Source: DASTEQ01 sp040905185 (GTDB lineage: Bacteria; Chloroflexota; Limnocylindria; QHBO01). From it: DNA of 64,000 bases. The notes under the pieces were generated by a model that ran no database searches, was not told the DNA's origin, and saw nothing but the letters and a program-made list of their open reading frames with translations. The position numbers and the translations under genes are program-made. Positions 50,789 through 58,681 of this stretch are shown here, one piece after another. The stretch's first letter is position 1. The number at the start of each line of letters is the position of its first letter. Location: NCBI GenBank assembly GCA_040905185.1, contig JBBDRZ010000003.1, forward strand, positions 396,794-460,793. Reading direction: 5' to 3'.

Positions 50789-51127
50789 TCAGCCGCGCGC
50801 CTGCCCTCGCGACACCAAGGCGTAGGCATCGTTAAGGAGAATGGATCCAGCCCATGCTCCGACGAACGTCAGCAGGACGCCGGCGGAGCTCTCCAGGTCT
50901 GCGGTGAAAAGCAAGCTGAAGCCCCACCCGCCGGCTACGCCACCGATCAGGCCAATCACCTTGCTAATCCACGGATCAGGACCCGGGGGCGGCGGCGGCC
51001 ACGGATCAGGACCCGGGGGCGGCGGGGGCCACGGCCAGGGCGGCCAGGGCGGCCAGGGCCACGGCCTCGGCCACCGTGTTCCACACCATCCGACAATCGC
51101 CCATCCTATGAGCGCCAGCACAGTCAC
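50789..51127 (-). CDS. small membrane protein with Trp/Pro-rich repeats, 112 aa
   Basis: An N-terminal hydrophobic segment (TVLALIGWAIVGW) is followed by PRPWPWPPWPPWPWPPPPPG, then a duplicated PPPPPGPDPW unit encoded by a tandem 21-bp DNA repeat. The C-terminal half has two hydrophobic helices (ISKVIGLIGGVAGGWGFSLL; AGVLLTFVGAWAGSILL). The repeats suggest a flexible surface spacer between membrane anchors. No function is known. Confidence 0.6.
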   Translation of the reverse strand: MTVLALIGWAIVGWCGTRWPRPWPWPPWPPWPWPPPPPGPDPWPPPPPGPDPWISKVIGLIGGVAGGWGFSLLFTADLESSAGVLLTFVGAWAGSILLNDAYALVSRGQARG

Positions 51128-51208
51128 TCCTCATCTCTTGTTAGCGCCATCTCTCGCCGAACGACCTCCTTGAGCTACACCCCCATTCTTGGTGACGTTT
51201 CGGATCGC

Positions 51209-52333
51209 CTAAAGCTTGATGTCGGCGTAGATCGCCGCGTGATCGCTCGCCGCGTGGACCTTCTCCTTCATCGTCGGGTAGATCGGCCAGAGAACGCCGT
51301 TCTTGCCCCCCCAGACGCCCTTCCGAAACACGCGCGCGTTCGTCACGCGAGCGAATAGCGCAGGGGACAGCAGGATGTAGTCGAACTTGGTCCCCTTCGT
51401 CCCGTCCTCGAAGGTACCCGGCCTGCTGTCCGACACGAACTTCGGGTGGACGCTGACGTCCTTCAAGTCCGTCTCCGCCAGCAGCGGTGCGAGGGGCGCC
51501 GATTCGGGTCCGTCATTGAAGTCGCCGACGACGGCGATGCTGGCGTGACCCTCCGCAACGAGTCGGCCGTAGATCTCGGCGATCCGCTTGGCCTGCCGTC
51601 GGCGCTTCGCATTCGAGCTCGCCGTGCTTCCGTAGCCCTTGCTCTTGAGGTGGTTAACCAGAACCACGATCAGCTCTCCTGTAGGAGTGGTTACTGAGAA
51701 CTCGGGGCAGTCCCGGCTGAAGATGAGCCCCTTCGCGTCCGTGTCAGCGACGTGGGGCTTGACGCTGGCGATCTCGAACCCGGCCTTGGTCATCAGCGCC
51801 ACGTCGATGCCGCGTTCGTCATTGCCGTCGATGAGCATCACATGGGGGTATGGCGTGCCGTTGACGACCTGGAGCATCTGCGCCGAGAACCTGTCGAGGC
51901 TGATCCGGTTCTCAGCCTCGACCACGCCCAGGATCTCGGCGTCGATGTCCTTGATGACCCTGGCGGTGTGTCGCATGGCCCATTCATCTACCGGTTCAGT
52001 CTTCAATTCGACCCAGCCGATCCAGTCGGCGCGCCCATCCGCGACGACCTCGATCGGTTTGCCCCCGGGGCGCTTGACGAGTCGTTCCCGGATCTGCCGC
52101 AAGCGCGCGAAGTCCCCGCCCTCGTCGGCTCCGTTGAGGCCGAGGGCGGTCAGGAGGTCAATGATCTCGATCTTGTCGGCGACGGAATAGGTGGTCTGGT
52201 TGATCAGCTGGTTGATCCGCGCGTGCTGTTCGAGGATGGGTTTCCCCTCTCCCCACGTCGGGAGGTTCATCGCCTTCGGTCGCTCGAACAGGTTCTCGAC
52301 GTTGAACGACGCCAAGCGGAAGGTTGAGGGCAT
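51209..52333 (-). CDS. endonuclease/exonuclease/phosphatase (EEP) family protein, 374 aa
   Basis: EEP-fold motifs are visible: FRLASFNVENLF at the start, GVVEAENR (catalytic Glu), VVLVNHLKSK, IAVVGDFNDGP (Asp-Asn pair), KFDYILLS and SDHAAIYADI at the end. The family cleaves phosphodiesters in nucleic acids or phospholipids. No signal peptide, so it is probably cytoplasmic. ATG at 52333. A displaced 104-bp copy of part of it lies at 53621-53724. Confidence 0.9.
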   Translation of the reverse strand: MPSTFRLASFNVENLFERPKAMNLPTWGEGKPILEQHARINQLINQTTYSVADKIEIIDLLTALGLNGADEGGDFARLRQIRERLVKRPGGKPIEVVADGRADWIGWVELKTEPVDEWAMRHTARVIKDIDAEILGVVEAENRISLDRFSAQMLQVVNGTPYPHVMLIDGNDERGIDVALMTKAGFEIASVKPHVADTDAKGLIFSRDCPEFSVTTPTGELIVVLVNHLKSKGYGSTASSNAKRRRQAKRIAEIYGRLVAEGHASIAVVGDFNDGPESAPLAPLLAETDLKDVSVHPKFVSDSRPGTFEDGTKGTKFDYILLSPALFARVTNARVFRKGVWGGKNGVLWPIYPTMKEKVHAASDHAAIYADIKL

Positions 52334-52540
52334 CGGGCAGTTTCCCTAGCCCTACCAGGGCACCGGCGCAGCGGCTGGGAGTGGGGAAGATGCCGTCGTG
52401 CCTCCTTGGTGGCGCCTGGGCGCACTCCTTACGAAGTATGCCCCTACCAGAGCACTGGTCAATACGCTTGTCCACCATTATTTGATTTGGGGGAGAGGGT
52501 TGTCCACTATGATTCGAACCCTGCAAGCGGGAGCAACGCG

Positions 52541-52741
52541 ATGCCAGGAAAGCGTGAACTGATTGAGCCACGACCCGGCGACAAGCGGTATGTCACGCGT
52601 GACGACAAGGGTCGGTTCAAGACCGTCGTCGATGTCGGCAAGTCGCTCGCCAGGGATATCCAGCAGCCTGCCCGGAAGACAGTAAAGCCTGGTTATGGCC
52701 ATCAGGGTGATCAGCCAAAGCGGTCAAAGAAGAACAGCTAA
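52541..52741 (+). CDS. small conserved basic protein, 66 aa
   Basis: The start ATG is at 52541. The sequence pattern RELIEPRPGDKRYVTRDDKG, then RFKTVVDVGKSLARDIQQPA and a KxxKPGYGHQGDQ tail is one I have seen as a widespread small uncharacterised protein in diverse bacteria. It is very basic at the C-terminus (KRSKKNS), suggesting nucleic-acid contact, which is speculative. Stands alone between the EEP gene and a lipoprotein. Confidence 0.65.
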   Translation: MPGKRELIEPRPGDKRYVTRDDKGRFKTVVDVGKSLARDIQQPARKTVKPGYGHQGDQPKRSKKNS

Positions 52742-52846
52742 CCGTCTGGGGTCTAGGCAAGTAATGCTTTACAGGGCCATTCCTTCCTTATTGAGGATCA
52801 AGAGAGAAGCCCCGGCCTTCGGAGAGGTTGTCCTGCGTTTAGCGCC

Positions 52847-53620
52847 GTGAAACCATTTCCTGCACTCGCCGTCGCGGCGGCGCTCGCGGCGTGCAACCTC
52901 TCGGCGCCTGAAGACCCTTCGAGTCTCGAGCCTTCTGCAATTTCAGCTGTGTTCCCCAGTCCCTCCCCGACGCCCCCTCCAGCCTCGCTCCGCCAAGCTG
53001 AAGTGGCGCTCGAGGGTCTCGCCTTGAGCGCCGAGCCCCGGACGGACTCACCCGTCATTGGATCGCTGGATTCCGGTCGCCGCGTCATCATCGTAGGCGA
53101 ACGCTCCGGTTGGGTGCGGGTCGAGGCACCCCTAAGTGGAACGCTGGAATACGTCTTCGGGTGGCTTCCCGACGAGCGTGATGGGGCCGCGACCCTGAAT
53201 CCCGTATCCGTTGCGTGCCCTCCGAGCTTCACTCTTGGCTTCCTTGGCGACCTTCATCCCGAGCAGATGCGGCAATGCGCCCAGGGATTGGAGATCGAAC
53301 TGGCGGGCATTCTCCGATCCGAAAGTCGGTCCCTTGTCTTCGTTGGTGAGCCCGAATGGCTCGCGCAGGCTTCCGATTTGTTGTTGTCGAATAGTGCCGG
53401 AGCGGCCGGGGTGGGTGGTTCCTTATTCGTGCACTTCCCGCTGGATGTGGCCTTACCTGACTCGGGGCTTCAGCTACGCCTCAGGGGCCATTTCAACGAT
53501 CCAAGGGCGGTCGAATGTAGTCGCCTACCGGTGAATCCTGCTCTTCAGACTGAGCCATCACCGGACCAGGTCCTTTGGTGTCAGCAACAGTTCGTCATCA
53601 CGTGGATCGGAGCGAGATGA
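52847..53620 (+). CDS. putative lipoprotein with SH3-like domain, 257 aa
   Basis: The signal peptide ends in the lipobox LAAC (Cys16), followed by a Ser/Pro-rich linker. Residues ~50-110 fit a bacterial SH3-like repeat (VALEGLALSAEPRTDSPVIG, then SLDSGRRVIIVGERSGWVRV). The C-terminal domain has paired cysteines (VACPPS, MRQCAQG, VECSRL, LWCQQQ), suggesting disulfides. Likely a cell-surface protein; the partner is unknown. The start codon is GTG at 52847. Confidence 0.7.
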   Translation: MKPFPALAVAAALAACNLSAPEDPSSLEPSAISAVFPSPSPTPPPASLRQAEVALEGLALSAEPRTDSPVIGSLDSGRRVIIVGERSGWVRVEAPLSGTLEYVFGWLPDERDGAATLNPVSVACPPSFTLGFLGDLHPEQMRQCAQGLEIELAGILRSESRSLVFVGEPEWLAQASDLLLSNSAGAAGVGGSLFVHFPLDVALPDSGLQLRLRGHFNDPRAVECSRLPVNPALQTEPSPDQVLWCQQQFVITWIGAR

Positions 53621-53724
53621 CACGCCCAGGATCTCGGCGTCGATGTCCTTGATGACCCTGGCGGTGTGTCGCATCGCCAGTTCATCCACCGGCTCGGTCT
53701 TCAATTCGACCCAGCCGATGCAGG
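53621..53724 (-). pseudogene. displaced fragment of the EEP gene
   Basis: This 104-bp stretch matches 51923-52026 of the EEP gene in the same orientation with about eight differences. It encodes the segment ELKTEPVDE to DAEILGV only. It starts directly after the stop of the lipoprotein gene. It is a remnant of a duplicated EEP gene or of a deletion-fusion event. The bases to 53822 show nothing further. Confidence 0.7.
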
Positions 53725-53822
53725 TAGGCGCGTTTTACCCCGGTTTCGGCGGCGGGGTTCCTGGCGGGGAGTGTCGAGGTGGTCGCTGGTATCGGACTCC
53801 TAAGCCAGGCGTGTAATCCGTA

Positions 53823-54155
53823 GTGCAGTCGGGCATGCTCATGGTCGCGGTGACCGTGGTGCTTGCGACCAGCGCCCTCGCCTTGGTGGCCATGTGGATC
53901 GGCGGTGGGCGACAGGCAGTTCTGGCTCAGCGAAGGAGATTTGTCGCCCTCGTTGGTGTCCTTACGGCCGTGGCACTCGCGGTCGCCATCGCCGCAGAGA
54001 GCGATGCCCGCCTTACTGCTTTCGTCGTTGGTCTAGTTTCGCTGGTCGTCTCCGGTTGGTTCGTCGTGAGCCGCTCAGGATTCCCGAGAGTCCTTGCAGT
54101 CAGTGCGGCTGCAGCGACGCTCGTAGTGCTCGCTGTACTGATATTGGGGCGGTAG
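53823..54155 (+). CDS. small integral membrane protein, 110 aa
   Basis: The frame begins with GTG at 53823 (ATG at 53835 is an alternative) and consists of four hydrophobic segments (about 5-26, 40-60, 65-85 and 89-108) separated by short charged turns (GGGRQAVLAQRRR; SRSGFPR). No ribosome site stands out and no family was recognised. Confidence 0.5.
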   Translation: MQSGMLMVAVTVVLATSALALVAMWIGGGRQAVLAQRRRFVALVGVLTAVALAVAIAAESDARLTAFVVGLVSLVVSGWFVVSRSGFPRVLAVSAAAATLVVLAVLILGR

Positions 54156-54691
54156 CCGCTTGGCAACTTCCCGGGGCCCCGACCACTCGCAGCCGCATGC
54201 GAGCCGCACAGGCAAGGCCGGCCCGAGCCCGAGAAGGCCCCTTGGCGCCGACCGGGAGGTTGGAGGGCGCCAGTCCGTGGCCGGGACTCCCAGGCCGCCG
54301 CGAGTAACGGCTGCAAGACGAGTGAACAACGGGTCTATATGTACGGCGCCGGGGGGTCAGGGGACCAGCTCACCGCGAAGACCGGCAAGCTGTCTGCGCG
54401 GTGTGCATGCCCGCGATCGAGGTCACGGTGGCTGCTGACGGGACGACGACCGTGGAGTTCCGTGGCATGGCGGAGGAGGAATCACTGGCGACCCACCCGC
54501 GTACACCATCAAGATCTGTCACTAGCAGGTTTTCCGTGGCCCGCCGGTGCTGACCGCATTGTCCGGCCTTTCAGCGTCCCACGACACGGCTGCAGGGCTC
54601 ACCGCGAGCATCATGGTCACGGTTGCTGGAGGCCTAGAGCGCGGCGACTGGGTGCGTCTTGGCTGGTCCGAGCACCAGCGGTTTCACCTAG
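54156..54691. other. 536-bp stretch without a supported gene
   Basis: Several short overlapping frames exist on both strands but none has a recognisable domain. One short plus frame ending at 54732 has a hydrophobic patch (LTASIMVTVAGGLERG) and may be gene debris. Confidence 0.45.
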
Positions 54692-55006
54692 TCAACGCTT
54701 CGAGATCAAACCCGGAGTGGAGCGGAGACTGATCTCTTTCGGCGCCGTGGGATCGTCGCCAGCTCCAGCATTGACATAGTCCTGGCCCGGACTCGCCACG
54801 GATGCGCCAGCTGCTGGCGCATCCGCCGACCCCGCATGCATCCGCGATAGGCCCTCTTGGAAGGCGCTTCCCACGCCCCGTATCTCGCTCGCCGCTCGGC
54901 GGCGGTCGATTGTGCGCCTGCGCACCAGCAGCCCGTACAGGGTGGTCGCGAGCAGAAGGGCGGACCAGGTCAGTCCGAGCGCAAACGGATCAGTGGAAGC
55001 AGGCAT
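54692..55006 (-). CDS. small single-pass membrane protein, 104 aa
   Basis: One membrane helix (FALGLTWSALLLATTLYGLLV, residues about 8-28) is followed by a strongly basic stretch (RRRTIDRRRAASE), so the tail lies in the cytoplasm. The tail is Ala/Gly/Ser-rich. ATG at 55006; only a weak ribosome site is present. No family recognised. Confidence 0.4.
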   Translation of the reverse strand: MPASTDPFALGLTWSALLLATTLYGLLVRRRTIDRRRAASEIRGVGSAFQEGLSRMHAGSADAPAAGASVASPGQDYVNAGAGDDPTAPKEISLRSTPGLISKR

Positions 55007-55206
55007 CGGAGGATCCTCAGTTCGTGGCCCCGCGCATACAGTGGCCGGCGCGGGCGTGGTCGGTGATGGTCGAACATGCTCCCGTTCGAGCGGCAGCGCG
55101 TGCGTTCACATGCAGGTGAGTATGGATCCATCCCGCGTTTGGTAGAACCCACCCGTTCGACCTAGATCCGCCTGCCCAGAAGTCCGTCCCGTGTCCGCCG
55201 TGAGAC

Positions 55207-56160
55207 CTAGCTGTGATGACCGAGGACGTTGTTGACAGCCGCGTGGGGCACGAGCCCTCCGAGCGCGGTGTGGGGACGTCCTCGATTGTAGAAGTCGACG
55301 TAGCGTCGAAGGGCGTGGAGCCGGTCGCCGTTCGAGCGATAGGGTCGGGCATAGGCCCACTCGTTGATGAGGGTCTGGATGAAGCGCTCGGCCTTGCCGT
55401 TGGTCTGCGGTCGGAAGGGTCGCGTCCGCTTGTGGCGGATGCCCTGACGGGCGAGGACGTCGCGATAGGCGTGGCTGCGATAGCTGGCGCCGTTGTCGGT
55501 CAACATCCGCTCGATCCGGATCCCGACCTCGGCGAACTGGGCCGCGGCCAGCTCGACCGCCCAGGCGGCGCTCTCGCCGCGCTCGTCGTCGACCGGGACG
55601 ACGACGGCATAGCGGCTGGCGTCATCGACGAACACCTCGAGATGGTCGTAGCCGGCGTTCGAATGGCCGTGGTGGGGGGCATGCTCGCGGCCGAGGACTC
55701 GCCAGCCGCCGCCAGCGGGGACGCGGCCCAGCTTCTTGTGGTCCTGGTGGACGAGGGCGCCCGGATGACAGGCGACGTAGCGGACCGGGGCGCCGGTCAC
55801 CCGGTCCGTGTCGGGCAGGCGGCTGCGACCGGCCCGGCGCAGGACGCCGTAGATGGTCGAGCGCGGATGCCCGGTCAGCGGCGCCAGGCGGGCCGGGCCG
55901 TAGCGCCGGCGGGTGCGGGCCAGGACGATCGCCGCGGTTGCCGCATCCGACAGCCGACGCGGCGAGTGGTGCGGACGGGAGCTCCGATCCTCGAGCCCGG
56001 GCAGCCCTTCCGCCCGATAGCGGCGGACCCACTTGTAGCCGGTCGCGCGGCTGATGCCGAGCTGCTCGGCGACGGTCGCCGTCGGCCAGCCGTCGACGAC
56101 CACCCGCTTCACCAGCAGCTGCCGACTGAAAACGCTGAGACGCGCACTAGGATGTGCCAC
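55207..56160 (-). CDS. IS481-family transposase, 317 aa
   Basis: An N-terminal helix-turn-helix (KRVVVDGWPTATVAEQLGIS, RATGYKWVRRYRAEG) is followed by a DDE integrase core: VHQDHKKLGR (first Asp), MLTDNGASYRS (second Asp) and RPFRPQTNGKAERFIQTL (Glu). The C-terminus YNRGRPHTALGGL is typical. GTG start at 56160 with GGAGG about 5 nt upstream. The stop codon TAG lies in the target duplication, outside the element, so translation ends only because of the chosen target. Confidence 0.92.
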   Translation of the reverse strand: MAHPSARLSVFSRQLLVKRVVVDGWPTATVAEQLGISRATGYKWVRRYRAEGLPGLEDRSSRPHHSPRRLSDAATAAIVLARTRRRYGPARLAPLTGHPRSTIYGVLRRAGRSRLPDTDRVTGAPVRYVACHPGALVHQDHKKLGRVPAGGGWRVLGREHAPHHGHSNAGYDHLEVFVDDASRYAVVVPVDDERGESAAWAVELAAAQFAEVGIRIERMLTDNGASYRSHAYRDVLARQGIRHKRTRPFRPQTNGKAERFIQTLINEWAYARPYRSNGDRLHALRRYVDFYNRGRPHTALGGLVPHAAVNNVLGHHS

Positions 56161-56217
56161 GAGAGCCTCCGACCGGTATGGGTACTCAACACCTCACACC
56201 GTGCCGCGAGGCTCTCG
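56160..56217 (-). promoter_or_regulatory. inverted repeat sequestering the transposase RBS
   Basis: CGAGAGCCTC (56160-56169) and GAGGCTCTCG (56208-56217) pair perfectly over 10 bp. The inner arm contains the ribosome site and touches the GTG start. A transcript entering from outside would fold and hide the start, while one starting inside the loop would not. This is a known way for insertion sequences to avoid activation by outside promoters; here it is inferred. Confidence 0.5.
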
Positions 56218-56251
56218 TTTGTCAACAACGTCTTGAAGCACCACACCTAGC

Positions 56252-56746
56252 GCCGAAGGAAGCGTGGAAGTAAACCAGCTGATTGGTTCGCACACTGTGG
56301 GCGTTCTCAGACGACTATCTCGGCGCCTGCAACCAGTGGACGCCGGCCATCGTGCGAGGCCGTCAGTCCCAATTCGCCATCTGGCCGCCGACGCGGACTT
56401 CGGCCCCGATGCCATTGATGATGGGCAGGTGGTCGGTGAGGTGCCAGTAGAGCCAGACCTTTCCCTCTCGGAAGTAGGATCGCCGCCTCAGCACGTCAGC
56501 CCAATCGTTGGAGGGTCTGGTACGGAGTGGAAAGCGACAGACGCGACTACCCTCGCATTTGATCCGGCAATGAAGTTTCTGGTTGACTCATAATCAACTA
56601 ATAGTGGTTTCCCGCGTCGCGGTGCCTCAGCGCTACGGCATGGAGCCGTGCTGCCTTGTCGCTCTTCTCGGCCCCGGTCCGCCGCTCCGCTTCGGGCGGA
56701 TGGGCTCTGGCAGCGAGACGAGGGCGTGGCGCGGGGAGTGATGCTG
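56252..56746. other. 495-bp stretch without a supported gene
   Basis: A 109-codon plus frame (56264-56593) lacks recognisable motifs. GGGGAG at 56733-56738 belongs to the next gene. No repeat or terminator was seen. Confidence 0.45.
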
Positions 56747-58294
56747 ATGGCCGCCGTCCGCAGATGGCTGTCGTGGGGTGGCGCGGCGTTGTCGCCCCTC
56801 ACCATCGCACTCGCCTACCTGCTGCTGTCCGTCAGCTGGATCCTCTTCAGCGACCAGCTGGTCAGCCTGATCCCAGACCGCGCCGTGGCCGAGCGGTTGC
56901 AGTCCCTGAAGGGCACCCTGTTCGTGGCCGTCACGTCCGTTCTGATTTTCGTCCTCATCGCTCGCTATCGGCGCCTGCTGTTGGCTGAGGCCGAGGCACG
57001 AGCCATTGAGCGCCGGCGGCGGGCCGAGGTGGACCGGTTCTTGGGGCGGCTGCGCCCGGCGCGGACGCCCGAGGCTACCGCCGGGCGCATCTGCAGGGCC
57101 ATCGCCTCCCTTCCCGCGATCAAGCTGGTTTCCTATCTGGCTGTCGACCGCGGCGGCCTGTTCCCGATCGCCACCAATCGTCGGATGCGGGAATCCTGGC
57201 CGCTCGGGCGGTCGCTTCCCGAGGCGCTGGCCAGAGAAATGCGTGAGCGGGCCGAGCACGGCGCGTGGCTTGAGGATGCCACGATCGGGGACATCGGAGC
57301 AGTTGCCCCGGCACTTCGCAGCGCCGGACTGCGCGATGCGATCCTGGCGCCGGTTCGCCACGACGGCATGTTGGTCGGCGTGCTCGTCGCCGCCGCCGCC
57401 CCGCCGGTGTCGGCGGCCCCGCACCTCGAGGCTGTTGTCGAGGTCGGGCGCCTCGTGGGCGCCTGGCTCGGTCCCGTCGCCCTTGCCAGGCGCCATCGCG
57501 AACGGCAGGAGCGTGAGCTACGGCGGGCCGCACGCGAAGTTCGCATCGTTCTGCAGCCCATCGTCGAGCTGGCGCGCGGTCGCGCCGTCGGGTATGAGGC
57601 GCTGGCGCGCTTCGCAGACGGCGCCTCCACCGCCGATCGCTTCGCCGAGGCGACAGCGCTGGGGCTGGGCCCCGACCTGGAGGAAGCCGCCATCCGCCGG
57701 GCGGTGGGGGACGCTGCCCAGCTTCCACGACGACGATGGTTGGCGCTCAACCTGTCGGCCGCCCTCCTCCTCGATCGTCCGCGACTGGCCGCCGCGCTGG
57801 CCGGTGCCAGCCGGCCGATCGTTATTGAGCTAAGCGAGCGGCAGCCGATCACCGACTACGCCCGCATCCGAGCGTCGCTCGCCGAACTCGGGCCGGACGT
57901 CCGGCTCGCCATCGATGACATGGGTGAGGCTTTTTCGGGCCTGCGTCATCTAGTGGAGCTCACCCCCGCCTACGCCAAGCTCGACCTCGCGCTGGTGCGT
58001 GACATCGATTCCGACCCGGTCCGCCAAGCGCTGATCTCTGCCCTGCGCCACTATGCGATACAGACCGGCGCGGAGCTGATCGCAGAAGGAATTGAGTCCG
58101 CAGCCGAGCGCCGGACCCTCCGATCTCTGGGCGTCCGTCTGGGCCAGGGGTTCCTCTTCGGGCGTCCGGCAGCCGTGGACCAGGTGATCTCCCGAGAGCA
58201 CCGGTCGGGCAGCGTCCGCCGACTCGTGCGGCAGCGATCAGCGACCCAGGAGCAACGGATCCGCCGAGCGACCGCCGCCGGCCGAGGGGGCTAA
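56747..58294 (+). CDS. membrane-bound EAL-domain c-di-GMP phosphodiesterase, 515 aa
   Basis: ATG 56747 has GGGGAG 8 nt upstream; ATG 56741 is an alternative. Two membrane helices (about 14-36 and 56-78) precede a GAF-like sensor region (~110-280). The EAL domain (~295-510) has all key residues: GYEALARF, ALNLSA, IELSERQ, LAIDDMGEAFSGL, YAKLDLALV, IAEGIES and GQGFLFGRP. It is predicted to hydrolyse c-di-GMP to pGpG. No GGDEF domain is present. It stands alone before the cobalamin region. Confidence 0.88.
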   Translation: MAAVRRWLSWGGAALSPLTIALAYLLLSVSWILFSDQLVSLIPDRAVAERLQSLKGTLFVAVTSVLIFVLIARYRRLLLAEAEARAIERRRRAEVDRFLGRLRPARTPEATAGRICRAIASLPAIKLVSYLAVDRGGLFPIATNRRMRESWPLGRSLPEALAREMRERAEHGAWLEDATIGDIGAVAPALRSAGLRDAILAPVRHDGMLVGVLVAAAAPPVSAAPHLEAVVEVGRLVGAWLGPVALARRHRERQERELRRAAREVRIVLQPIVELARGRAVGYEALARFADGASTADRFAEATALGLGPDLEEAAIRRAVGDAAQLPRRRWLALNLSAALLLDRPRLAAALAGASRPIVIELSERQPITDYARIRASLAELGPDVRLAIDDMGEAFSGLRHLVELTPAYAKLDLALVRDIDSDPVRQALISALRHYAIQTGAELIAEGIESAAERRTLRSLGVRLGQGFLFGRPAAVDQVISREHRSGSVRRLVRQRSATQEQRIRRATAAGRGG

Positions 58295-58534
58295 GAACCC
58301 CTTCAACGGGGGGCCGCTGACGCGCCCCGTACCTCAGGAGCGGATCGCGTCTGGCGGGCTGTGCTTGTCAAGCGTTTCGGCCGTTAAGGCGAGCCAGGGA
58401 CTCCCGAGAATCACCTCGCCGTTGTCCCCGACCGCAAAGGAACGATCCTCCAAGCCCTCCACGGATTCTCCGGTACCCGCCGCGGAGCGAGGCGATTCCA
58501 ACCCGGCAGCCGCCCTGCTATGCTCGCGGCAACC

Positions 58535-58660
58535 ACATATCGAGCCCGTCTGGGTCGCGAAGCCGGTGAGAGTCCGGCACAGTCCCGCTACGGTAACCGC
58601 CGCATTTCCATGCGGCGGAAGTCCGGTCGCCGGCCCTGACGGAGGTGTTTCCAAACCTTC
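58535..58660 (+). ncRNA. cobalamin (B12) riboswitch
   Basis: The conserved core GCCGGTGAGAGTCCGGC (58562-58578), followed by ACAGTCCCGC, CGGTAA and GGAAGTCCGG, is the adenosylcobalamin riboswitch signature (B12 box region). It ends about 20 nt before the ATG of the binding-protein gene and would repress the downstream operon when B12 is abundant. The exact ends are approximate. The stretch 58295-58534 holds no gene that I can support. Confidence 0.88.
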
Positions 58661-58681
58661 GCGAGAAAGGGCAGGCGCACG

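Larger units (their letters stand above)
55206..56251 (-). mobile_element. intact IS481-family insertion sequence with 6-bp target duplication
   Basis: The element spans 55212-56245 (1034 bp). Its 26-bp terminal inverted repeats begin TGTGATG and TGTGGTG and share the inner 14 bases GACGTTGTTGACA plus the preceding A/G-rich step. It is flanked by CCTAGC on both sides (55206-55211 and 56246-56251), fitting the NCTAGN target and 6-bp duplication described for IS481. The single transposase gene fills it. Both ends are intact, so it may be active or recently inserted. Confidence 0.88.

Noticed and set aside
56264..56593. 109-codon open frame downstream of the IS481 element
   Set aside because: No ribosome site, motif or plausible composition; likely a chance frame.
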